Of a stretch of 14,209 bases of DNA, positions 7,228 through 14,209 are shown piece after piece. Positions within the stretch are counted from its first letter, which is position 1. Each line of letters begins with the position of its first letter. The notes under the pieces were generated by a model that did not search any database, was not told the DNA's origin, and worked only from the letters and a program-made list of their open reading frames with translations. The position numbers and the translations under genes were made by a program. Origin of the DNA: Entrophospora sp. SA101 (taxonomy: Eukaryota > Glomeromycota > Glomeromycetes > Entrophosporales > Entrophosporaceae); NCBI GenBank assembly GCA_958430865.1, contig CAUDNR010004559.1, positions 691-14,899 of the forward strand, written 5' to 3'.

Positions 7228-8969
7228 TTATTCAAAAAAACAGTCTAATTTAGATTGTTTTGTTGAATTGAATTCTATTTTTTTAAGTTTCTTTTTGACA
7301 TTTTTTAACAGTTTCAATTCCTCATTTGTAAATTCCTTAAACTGTTGTTCAACAAACAAGTTTACTTTTTCAATAACCAATAAAGCATCTTGACTTGAAA
7401 TAGGTGTCTCTTTGATGTCTTCTTCAACCTGATTTTCTTCATTAAAATTCAATGTAGAAATTATTACTTCTTCATTCAGCAAATCATCATCATCATCATT
7501 TTTTTCTGTTTCATCAATGGAAAGATATTCTAATCCAGATAAAGGATTTGTAAGATTAAGTTCATTAATTAAATTTTGCAATTCATTTTCATTGTCATTT
7601 CTTGAAGAATCTAGGAAAGATGTAACTTCAGTAGAGTTTTCATCTACACTGGGTAAAATTGCTGTTTTTTTCCAGCAATTAATTATTGTTTGATTGGTGA
7701 CATTCTCCCAAGCTTTTGCAGTATACTTAATTGCATGTTTTATTGTAATTGGAACAATTTCTTCACCTTCATTTTGTAATTCATAATTTTTCAATTTCTT
7801 TTTCAAAAAAAGTTTCTTGTAATTTGCCTATAATAGAAAATTATATTTAAAAATTTTTTTTAAAAAAAATTGAATTTATAATTGTTTTACCTTGAAGCTA
7901 TTGATTATACCCGCATCACATGGTTGTAAAAATGCTGTAGTGTTTGGAGCAGTGTTGAAAATTCGGTGCAGGAATGCAGGGGTGTAACATTACACACCAA
8001 TCAAGTTTTTAATTTTTGGATATAGTTTCTAAATTTGTACTGGTTACACAACGAAATTTCAACACTGGTTTGGAGGAAGAAATGAATTTTAATATTTGTT
8101 AGATTTGTTGGTTCATTAACAGTATGTGTAGGAGCATTGTCTAGTAATAACAAAATATTTCTATTTTGACTTTGCATAGATCTATTTAAATTTATTAAAT
8201 AATCGTTAAAAATAGATGTTTGCATCCATGCTTTGAGATTCCAGTAATAGTCTACTGGTAGAGTTTCTTTGTAAATATGTTTTAAAGCTCTAGGCGTTTT
8301 GTACTTGTGTATAAATAATGGTTTTAATTTTTCTGTTCCACTGGCGTTACATGTTAGTAGTACTGTGACTCTTTCTTTTGACTTCTTCCTTCCAGACACA
8401 GGTCCTGTTGACAATACTTTGGATGGTTCTAGTTGCCAAAATAAACCAGTCTCATCTGCATTAAAAATATCACATAATTGATATTGATTTGTAATAGAAT
8501 TCCTTAATTCTTCTCTGTAAGCAGGTAATTGTGAAATGGGAGCACTAGCAGCTTCACCTTGTTTTGTATATTGTTTGATATTGTGTCTTTGCTTGAATCC
8601 TATTAACCATCCTTCTGATGCTTTAAAATTATCAATTTTAAGAAGTGAAGCAAATTTTATTGCCTTTTCTTTCAAAATATCACCAGTAATGTCTAAACCT
8701 GCATTAATGGCTTGCTCTATCCAAATAGCTAATGCCTGATCAACTCCTTCATATACCAAACTTCTTCTTTTTTTCTTGTTTGCATCAGAAGATTCTGGAT
8801 CAATAGCAAGCCACCTATCCTTTTCTCCTAAAATATCGCTAACTGTACTTGTAATTATATCAAAAGTTGTTGCTAATTCTTTGTTTGTTGGAATTGGAGT
8901 TGTCTGTTTTGCTAAACAAATTTCTCTTTTTACCAGAGCAGTTAAAGATTTTCTTTTATTTAATGACAT
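7228..8969 (-). pseudogene. pogo/Tigger transposase, DDE_1 family, interrupted
   Basis: Starts at ATG 8969 (MSLNKRKSLTALVKRE); an in-frame ATG at 9065 adds 32 hydrophobic residues and is less likely. Visible domains: a Psq-type helix-turn-helix (about 8-55), a CENP-B-type helix-turn-helix (about 65-132, ending WLIGFKQRHNI) and a DDE_1 catalytic core with FNADETGLFW (D172) and ILLLLDNAPTH (D277). After D277 a 1-nt deletion in a T run (8079-8081) shifts the frame, and a 118-bp MITE (7950-8067) follows. Beyond it PNTTAFLQPCDAGIINSFK supplies the third aspartate, about 32 residues after the second. A 63-nt GT-AG intron (7890-7828) then leads to exon 7827-7228, with ANYKKLF, the typical ITIKHAIKYTAKAWENVT..TIINCW block and an acidic/lysine-rich tail. 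Coding without the insert is about 517 codons, normal for the family. It cannot now yield a full protein. Confidence 0.88.
7942..8075. mobile_element. 118-bp hAT-type MITE with 8-bp target duplication
   Basis: The element 7950-8067 has terminal inverted repeats CAGTGTTGAAAATTCG (left) and CGAAATTTCAACACTG (right), 15 of 16 bases complementary. It is flanked by a perfect 8-bp direct repeat GTTTGGAG (7942-7949 and 8068-8075). Eight-base duplications and CAGTG-type ends are the marks of hAT elements. Removing element plus one duplication rejoins the transposase sequence at PPNTTAF, proving it inserted into an existing coding region. Internally it contains a near-palindrome GGTGTAACATTACACACC (7981-7998). 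It has no coding capacity, so it depends on a hAT transposase from elsewhere. Confidence 0.9.
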
Positions 8970-9019
8970 TTTAAAAAATAATGGAAATTTTGAATTGTGG
9001 ATGTGAAAACTGAGAGAAA

Positions 9020-9046
9020 TCAAAATCAATTTATAGTTGATTTTGA
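9020..9046. repeat. perfect 10-bp inverted repeat upstream of the pogo transposase
   Basis: TCAAAATCAA (9020-9029) and TTGATTTTGA (9037-9046) are perfect reverse complements separated by TTTATAG. The hairpin sits about 50 bp upstream of the transposase start codon, in its presumed 5' leader or promoter. It may be a transposase or host-factor site, or a chance AT-rich palindrome. Confidence 0.5.
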
Positions 9047-9368
9047 AAAAGAATTTAGAATTCAAGAATCATGTAATTATGACAAAACACCTCATTATTA
9101 ACACTAACATTTTATTTGTTTTCTATATATACTTTAGTAGATTACATCACATCCACTTTATTTTTGTTCGATAGGTCTTTATTACAGCTGAAACTATGTT
9201 GGAAGAATTGGGTATTATGGCAGAAGTTCAAGTTGATAAAAACTTGGTTCTCAAACTTTAAACTATTTGTGGGTGGATTAATCACTTATGTTGTATTAGT
9301 ATATTTAGAGCAATGCCAGAAGTTTTGAGTATGTGACCCAATATCATCTGTCCTTATATTATTATGAC

Positions 9369-9444
9369 CTAATTATGACATTACAATATGATTATGACAT
9401 TATGACATGATTATGATATTACACCATGATTATGACATTACAAT
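9369..9444. repeat. 19-bp minisatellite, four tandem copies
   Basis: Four head-to-tail 19-bp units: CTAATTATGACATTACAAT (9369-9387), ATGATTATGACATTATGAC (9388-9406), ATGATTATGATATTACACC (9407-9425) and ATGATTATGACATTACAAT (9426-9444). A half-copy precedes it (TATTATGAC, about 9358-9367), and scattered related pieces follow near 9467-9490 (TTTATGACATTACAACATTA). It lies inside the proposed right part of the pogo element. Confidence 0.85.
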
Positions 9445-9520
9445 TTGAAAATGGATGCCTAAATATGTTTATGACATTACAACATTACAGCATGCTGAAA
9501 GTCATAATTAGTTTGGACTG

Positions 9521-9969
9521 CATGTATAGTCAGGGTATCATGAGATTGTGCCTGAGTTAACAATGATAATTTCTGATAATATGTATAACCTATCCTTCAC
9601 TAATTTTTACTATAATATACAGCAATAACAGAACAGAACACATGATCTTGCAATTTTATTGGATAAATATCACTTTTTTTTGCTGGTGATTCTGGGGTAG
9701 TTCTCTATAACAGACTAATACCATCCCAATTTATATACCAACAGACATTTTTTGTAATAGTAGGTCAAATGGTCTGTTATAGAGAAAGTGAACTCTACTT
9801 ACACTATAAGTGATTCCATGCATAGCTCAAAACCAAGCTACACAAGAAGGAAATAATGATTCAATATATTTGAAAAAAAAAAACAGAAATAAAACAAAAG
9901 CTCTTTTTGAAGACTGTAATTATTAATGACAATAAAATTTATTGTGTAAAGCAATTAAATGAATATTTA
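9521..9969. other. spacer with a Tigger-like inverted-repeat element, no gene
   Basis: The only structure is an inverted repeat: GTTCTCTATAACAGAC (9699-9714) against GTCTGTTATAGAGAAAGTGAAC (9771-9792), perfect over CTCTATAACAGAC. It encloses about 56 bp that includes CCAACAGACATTTTT. The boxes resemble pogo/Tigger subterminal repeats ('TATAACAGAC', 'GTGAAC'), so this is probably a solo end or a small non-autonomous element. No coding sequence was found between this and the MAK16 3' end. Confidence 0.45.
9938..9943 (-). terminator. putative poly(A) signal AATAAA of MAK16
   Basis: On the minus strand AATAAA lies 26 nt after the MAK16 stop codon, a typical position for a polyadenylation signal. 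Confidence 0.4.
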
Positions 9970-11476
9970 TCACCAATTAGTTGATTTGGATGATGATGTT
10001 GGTTCATGCTCATGCTCATATTCAACTTCAACATAAGCAGCACCTAAAACAATTAATTGAAAAAATCAGAAAAAATATCACAAAATATTAAATATTTTTT
10101 GCTGATTTTACAAAACTTACGAGATTTTTTATTCTGTTTGAATGTTGTTATCTTATTTTTTCGTTTATTCTATCAAAAAAAAATATAATATATATTATTA
10201 TTATTATTACAAGTTACTTTATGTTCAACCATCAATGAGATAGATACCTTTAAATTATTTTCTTCAACTATTTCTTCTTCATACTCTTCTAGTTCTTGTG
10301 AATCTTCTGAATCATCACCATTGTCAAATTCATCCTCATCCTCTTCTTGAAGAAGATCTTCCAAATCCTCCAACTCTGATTCACTATCACCTTCAACAAA
10401 TTCATTTTCCTCCTAAAAAAATTTTATGATTACAAATAAGTATATGATGTCAAGCTAATAAATAAATAAAAAATCCATATTATATCACACCATCAATAAT
10501 AATAGACATTTACCTCACTATTTAAATCTTCTACTTCACTCTCACTTGTAAGATCATCTTCAACTTCAACTTTATCACCTTCCAAAACTGATCTCCAAAC
10601 CTTTTCATTAACATTAAGTGGTGTATCACCATAAGCTTTATTTTTCAACCGACCAATCAACTCCTTTTCTATTGCATGATCTAAATGTGCAGCTGCTTCA
10701 GCCTTTCGTTCTCTAGTTGATTCTCTCCTCTCAATTTTCTTTTTGATTCCAACAAGCTTTGGTCTAATGAATTTGTGTTTATTTTTGTGAAAAATATTTT
10801 TTAAGAAAAGAATATAATATTAATAAAATACTACATCCACTAACCGATCTTTTAATTTTAACTTCCTCATCCGTATTAAATATTGAGTGATTTTTGTTAA
10901 CCGTTGTTTGCATTTATGAATCAAAAAATTTGGCCAGAACAGTAACTCTTTATCAATCTTTTTTTTTATAAATAAAATATTATAATCTGTTAAAATATAA
11001 ATAAATAATTATTGATATAAAAAATTCTCAATATACCTGTTCTAAAGCTTTTTTATAATTTTTTAAAAGTTTTGTTTTTTGCCATATTTTTGCAGGAGTA
11101 TGAGCTCTTTCAGCGATTTTCGTATATAAATAAATTGTACCTATCAAATAAGAAAAATCAATAATTAATTTTTAATTTTAATCAGAATATATATATATGG
11201 ATATCAATGATTCCTAGAAACTAACCATTTATTTCACGAACAGTTGCATATTGACTATTTGCCAATGGACAAGATTGTCTACTACAAAATCCAGTGACAT
11301 TATATTCATTTCGACAAAAATTCTGAGTTTTTGTTCTAAAGGGCAAAACAAAGGCTTCTTAATACATTATAATGAAGTAAAAAATAAACATATAATATAC
11401 ATATTTATTATACCAACTTGACTTTATAAGAACAAAAATTTTGGTTTATAACTTGCCAAATCACTTCATCTGACAT
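9970..11476 (-). CDS. MAK16: MAK16, pre-60S ribosome assembly factor (eight exons)
   Basis: Mak16 is a conserved nucleolar protein of early pre-60S particles; in yeast it works with Rpf1, Nsa1 and Rrp1 in 27S pre-rRNA processing. The model, in transcription order, is 11476-11418, 11335-11226, 11140-11037, 10957-10845, 10763-10514, 10412-10248, 10169-10121 and 10043-9970 (924 nt, 307 aa; yeast and human are about 300-306). It begins [20 protein letters not shown] and continues [34 protein letters not shown] and [12 protein letters not shown], all near-invariant in the family. Cys15, Cys27, Cys37 and Cys42 form the conserved likely metal-binding set in the L28e-like domain. Then follow a basic central part ([24 protein letters not shown]), an acidic Glu/Asp tract (about 195-265) and the conserved C-terminal AYVEVEYE. 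Intron 1 needs the unusual donor GTTGGT at 11417; introns 2 and 4 use GTTAGT. Every junction keeps frame and the gene looks intact. Confidence 0.95.
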
Positions 11477-11821
11477 TTATATACATATATATAATTTTTT
11501 TTGGAAATGAAAAATTTTTTATCAGATGAATCAAATATTTGTACTACCAGATTTCAGGGCTAATGTGATGTTAGGACACCCCAGTATAACATTCACGTTT
11601 GTAAAAAATGAATTATTTTAAAAAAAGAATAAGAAAAGTAAGCACTCATATGTCAAATTAACTTATAATAATTTCTATAAATTTTTTGGATTCTAGATGG
11701 GGTCATATTGATTTTCCAGATTATAACAAAAGAAAAGAATTATGAATATTAACAATGAAAATAGAGATAGAATTATTGGCCGAAAAATCAACGTCACGTC
11801 TTCAAATTGTCTAAGAGCAAA
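11477..11821. other. MAK16 upstream region, no confident gene
   Basis: This is the 5' flank of MAK16 (minus strand) and would hold its promoter. Short plus-strand frames exist, for example WGHIDFPDYNKRKEL near 11700-11743 and MNINNENRDRIIGRKINVTS from 11742, but neither is recognisable or clearly linked by splice sites. They may be upstream remnants of the Asp/Asn-rich tract that starts at 11822. Confidence 0.35.
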
Positions 11822-12117
11822 ATGAACTTATTTGACAATTATGATGACATTGACAATGTCGATAATGAAGATCAATGAAGCTTTTTTAATACCGATGATA
11901 TTGAAGGTGATAATAATTTATGTGATGACAGCGTTATTGGAAACAACATATCCGAGTCTGGTGGTGACAATTCTGTTGAGTGTTGTGTCTGAATTTGGTG
12001 ACAATGCCATTGGTAATAATTATAACAATTATAATGATCATAATCATCTAGATAATAGTGGTAGCATTATAGTGGTAATAATGATGACAAAAATATAGGT
12101 CATTGATTTGATCATTT
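11822..12117 (+). pseudogene. Asp/Asn-rich broken coding tract
   Basis: I do not recognise this sequence. Read from ATG 11822 it gives MNLFDNYDDIDNVDNEDQ, a TGA, then SFFNTDDIEGDNNLCDDSVI and GNNISESGGDNSVECCV before another TGA. The same Asp/Asn/Gly-rich character then continues in a second frame (EFGDNAIGNNYNNYNDHNHL) and briefly in a third (SGNNDDKNIG). One composition spread over three frames with internal stops suggests a repeat-rich low-complexity gene that has decayed by frameshifts, or repetitive GAT/AAT-type DNA that merely looks coding. No splice model reconnected it cleanly. Confidence 0.35.
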
Positions 12118-12250
12118 AATCATTAATAATAAAAATTATCAAATTTTTTTTTATTCTTAGAGTGAAGTTCCTTTCACAACAATCAATAATGTGTATTGTT
12201 GTACTATTCCATTTCTCATTAACATCCCCAACAGATTTCATTTAATATTC

Positions 12251-12253
<3 letters not shown>

Positions 12254-12281
<28 letters not shown>

Positions 12282-12283
12282 TA
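12254..12283. repeat. (TTTA)n microsatellite
   Basis: About seven consecutive TTTA tetranucleotides run from 12254 to about 12281. They lie just before a possible acceptor (TTTTACAAAG) and the small orphan ORF. Confidence 0.8.
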
Positions 12284-12319
12284 CAAAGTGACTTCATTTT
12301 CATCATCCTATATCATCAA

Positions 12320-12535
12320 ATGATAATAGAAGCAACTAAGGATCAACTGAAAATTTATGTTGAAGATGACGACATCACTGTTACTGTTAATGAAGATTTT
12401 TTCAAAGTTGTTCTGGCATTTCTTTTGAGAAGAATAAAAATAGATGAAAGCGTTAAAGTCCAAATCAACAAAGAAATAATGACATTACCTTTTAAGAAGA
12501 AGGTTAGAGGGAAGAAACGAATGGAAATTGAATGA
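12320..12535 (+). CDS. small orphan ORF, 71 aa, function unknown
   Basis: The frame begins MIIEATKDQLKIYVEDDDIT, continues VTVNEDFFKVVLAFLLRRIK and ends in a basic tail (LPFKKKVRGKKRMEIE, then TGA at 12533-12535). Its composition (alternating charged and hydrophobic residues, lysine-rich C-terminus) looks like coding rather than random AT-rich DNA, and it could be the last exon of a longer gene. The frame stays open upstream to about 12191, but that part is very hydrophobic and overlaps the TTTA microsatellite, so it is probably not translated. I recognise no family. Confidence 0.35.
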   Translation: MIIEATKDQLKIYVEDDDITVTVNEDFFKVVLAFLLRRIKIDESVKVQINKEIMTLPFKKKVRGKKRMEIE

Positions 12536-13143
12536 ATTTTTTCATCTTCGTTATTCATTTTAATTTGGATAAATCTTTGATTGGTAATAATAATATTAAT
12601 AAAAAAATGAATTAGTTTACATAAATGAATAATCCACCAACCCTAAAAAACATTATATTACACTGGCAGAAAAATGAAAATTCAGTAATTTATTCTGCTA
12701 TTTGAATTTTTGTTAAGTCTGGCCTGAATTATTTCTTAAATTTGCAAAATTGTTTTTCCCTATTAATTAAACTTATAAAGGCTTCTTTTTTGCAGTTTGA
12801 CCATAATATCCTAAGTATATTGAATTGTTCCAGAGTTTATTTTGACAGATCTTGATGTGTCGAAGGTTTTGGTTGTTTCTTTAATTGCGACCTTATGATT
12901 TTTCTTAAGATCTCTACTCTAGCAAGTTACCTTTCGTCATGACTTAGAGAATAAAGCGAATGATTCGAATAATTTGAGTGAAACAAAAACGTACCATTTC
13001 AGTATGCCATGGGTTCCACGCCTATTCCATATGTTTTATACACAAAAAAAGGACCTTTCATTATTATTATGTCACACATTCCTTGCCTATTCCGTACCTC
13101 AAAAATTTTAAAAATCCGTTATGACAAAAATTTAATTATAGTT
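12536..13143. other. intergenic DNA without recognisable features
   Basis: I see no gene, RNA or clear repeat here. A weak internal similarity exists between 13020-13050 and 13080-13110 ('gcctattcc' followed by A-rich sequence). A loose inverted pair GGCAGAA / TTCTGC lies near 12666-12701. These are too short to interpret. Confidence 0.4.
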
Positions 13144-13166
13144 CATTGTGGCAAAGTTTAACCGTA
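13144..13166. repeat. degenerate pogo-like end
   Basis: CATTGTGGCAAAGTTTAACC followed by GTA resembles the end at 13704-13727 (CACTATGATAAAGTTTGACT then GTA) and the one at 170-196. The tandem boxes 'TCCGTTATGAC' (13116-13126) and 'CATTGTGGCAA' add support. It is probably one end of a separate, decayed pogo-like copy. Confidence 0.35.
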
Positions 13167-13268
13167 TTAATATATTAATAATGGATTTTGGAAAAAAAAT
13201 TTTTTCTAATTACCCAAACTAACTGCTAAACCAAGATTATGTATTTTTTAGTTAACAAAATATATTAT

Positions 13269-13467
13269 TTAGTGATGGTGGCCAAAGCTATTTTTGAAAA
13301 AAGGTAGTTTCGCCCAATACATACAGTATAACGAGTATACCTAATACTAAATCAATTTACTTTAAAATAATTTCGCCCAATTTCAGCCATTAAAATTTGT
13401 TTTGTCAAAGTTTAGGCCAATTAATTTCGTCCCACTGAGTAAAGGTAGTTTCGACCACCATCACTAA
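13269..13467. mobile_element. 199-bp MITE-like element with 18-bp terminal inverted repeats
   Basis: The ends are TTAGTGATGGTGGCCAAA (13269-13286) and TTCGACCACCATCACTAA (13450-13467), complementary at 16 of 18 positions. Inside are four similar boxes: AGTTTCGCCCAATAC (from 13307), AATTTCGCCCAATTT (13370), AATTTCGTCCCACTG (13423) and AGTTTCGACCACC (13447). There is no coding capacity. Flanks are AT-rich (TATATTAT and TAATATTA) and do not give a clear target-site duplication, so the superfamily is undetermined. Confidence 0.65.
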
Positions 13468-13622
13468 TAATATTATTAAACATTTTGTAACAAGTGTAAA
13501 GTTTTATTATTGTTAATATTAAATATACAATAGATATGATGATTTTATGATAGCTACTTCTACTACCCAAGAACCTTGTCGCAGCAGTCCTCACCACAGT
13601 ATACTATGATCAAATTCTTGTT

Positions 13623-13727
13623 ATAATGGATTTTTAAAATTTTTGCTTCACATATAAAAATCCATTGTGGCAATAAATAAAATCTCCTTATGTATCCATT
13701 CATCCACTATGATAAAGTTTGACTGTA
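13623..13727. repeat. pogo-like end with internal hairpin
   Basis: ATAATGGATTTTTA (from 13624) pairs with TAAAAATCCATTGT (13656-13669) as an inverted repeat around about 18 nt. The segment then runs through CATCCACTATGATAAAGTTT to GACTG-TA at 13721-13727, the same terminal signature as at 190-196. The left partner was not found. Confidence 0.4.
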
Positions 13728-13730
13728 TAT

Positions 13731-13933
13731 TAAGGTTGCTTGCCGAAACCTCTTAGTGACTGTCAAAACTCTGTCAAAACTCTAATAACAATTAGTATAT
13801 ACCTCGTCAAAACTTTGATGATTGACAAAACCCCCCAAATGCGAAACTCTGCCAAAACTCTAATTAACAATTAATGTGTAACCTGTCAAAACTCTGTCAA
13901 TTGATTTCTGGAGGAGTTTTGCCCACAACCTTA
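13731..13933. mobile_element. 199-bp MITE-like element flanked by TA, with TGTCAAAACTC repeats
   Basis: Ends AGGTTGCTTGCCGAAACCTC (from 13733) and, reversed from 13931, AGGTTGTGGGCAAAACTCCT match at about 15 of 20 bases, and both are flanked by TA (13731-13732, 13932-13933). Inside, a 47-nt unit beginning CTGTCAAAACTCTAATAACA (13771) is repeated 78 bp later as CTGCCAAAACTCTAATTAAC (13849). Further 'GTCAAAACT' boxes occur at about 13762, 13805 and 13884. It is non-coding. It inserted or lies directly against the pogo-like end at 13727. Confidence 0.6.
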
Positions 13934-14209
13934 CTGTATATATACACTTGAATCAACTTTAAATTCATTTGATTCCATTTGAAGCTAAATTTCTCTTACT
14001 CTAATTAAATTATTTTGTCTTCAATTGCGTAATGATCTTCAAGCCAATAACAGTCGCAGGACATTGCAGATCTACAGGGGGTCAAGTGTCACTCACTATA
14101 TATAATCATGCCTATCCATCATCCCTTTAACTCAGCATAATGGACACTGTAAAACAAGCCATTTTATTGGCCAAATTTTGTCGATCTTATTTCAAATCAT
14201 CACACAAAA
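13934..14209. other. window end, no feature recognised
   Basis: No open frame, RNA gene or repeat stands out in this stretch. It is somewhat less AT-rich than the rest near 14050-14085 but shows no recognisable motif. Confidence 0.4.

Larger units (their letters stand above)
7102..9520 (-). mobile_element. pogo/Tigger-type DNA transposon (decayed)
   Basis: The left boundary is proposed at TA (7100-7101) followed by CAGTCCACACTGTCTATAAT. The right boundary is proposed at CATAATTAGTTTGGACTG (9503-9520), which resembles the reverse complement of the left end (CATTATAGACAGTGTGGACTG), but the right flanking TA has become CA. A subterminal repeat, CCGTTATAGACAATTG (7148-7163), repeats the 'TATAGACA' motif. 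The element carries the minus-strand transposase described separately and has since received a hAT-type MITE. The transposase identity is firm; the exact ends are tentative. Confidence 0.55.

Noticed and set aside
7160..7393. Plus-strand frame at the element's left side
   Set aside because: It is antisense to the acidic C-terminal tail of the pogo transposase; it is hydrophobic only because of the reversed codons.
8299..9006. Three plus-strand frames (8299-8481, 8536-8739, 8776-9006)
   Set aside because: All are antisense to the pogo HTH and DDE_1 domains, which are clearly the real coding strand.
8970..9065. Upstream start codon for the pogo transposase
   Set aside because: The added 32 residues are hydrophobic and Phe/Ile/Leu-rich, unlike the HTH start of this family, and they include the 9020-9046 hairpin.
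9369..9444. CRISPR array
   Set aside because: Units are contiguous 19-bp copies with no unique spacers, in a eukaryotic transposon context; it is a minisatellite.
12355..12558. Minus-strand 67-residue frame
   Set aside because: It is antisense to the orphan ORF at 12320-12535, whose charged, lysine-ended composition looks more protein-like.
1..14209. tRNA, rRNA or other structured RNA genes
   Set aside because: No cloverleaf with A/B-box motifs and no rRNA-like sequence was recognised by eye; a covariance-model scan would be needed to exclude small RNAs.

Overview
The window looks like nuclear DNA of an early-diverging fungus, most probably an arbuscular mycorrhizal fungus (Glomeromycotina, Rhizophagus-like). 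It is extremely AT-rich, its protein genes are cut by many short introns (about 62-128 nt), two conserved eukaryotic genes are present, and the remaining DNA is packed with decayed DNA transposons. The genus is an inference from this texture and from recognised repeat-protein families; the eukaryotic assignment is secure.

Layout. (1) 1-860: a pogo-like terminal repeat, then the 3' part of a minus-strand gene of a nuclease-like family expanded in these fungi, 5'-truncated. (2) 860-1835: AT-rich DNA, a possible small repeat-containing membrane peptide, and a 166-bp-spaced direct repeat. (3) 1836-5242: a complete ten-exon nucleoporin gene of the Nup82/Nup88 family, predicted 866 aa, with one GC-AG intron. 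(4) 5243-5988: non-coding DNA and the frameshifted C-terminal tail of a DDE transposase. (5) 6154-6845: a relic hAT transposon with strong palindromes and three recognisable transposase fragments on the minus strand. (6) About 7102-9520: a pogo/Tigger-type element whose transposase keeps its HTH domains, all three catalytic aspartates and an intron. It is broken by a 1-nt deletion and by a 118-bp hAT-type MITE with 16-bp terminal inverted repeats and a perfect 8-bp target-site duplication. (7) 9369-9800: a 19-bp minisatellite and an inverted-repeat element. (8) 9970-11476 (minus): a complete eight-exon MAK16 gene, predicted 307 aa. (9) 11477-12535: an Asp/Asn-rich, stop- and frame-interrupted tract followed by a small orphan ORF. 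(10) 12536-14209: no gene, but two MITE-like elements and further pogo-like ends.

The two housekeeping genes are functionally separate (nuclear pore mRNA-export platform; nucleolar 60S assembly) and do not form a pathway. The rest is a transposon graveyard with nested insertion. I did not find a convincing new multi-gene system. The most informative signals are the nested MITE, the GC-AG intron and several apparently uncatalogued short inverted-repeat elements. All gene models were built by hand from splice signals and reading-frame continuity.
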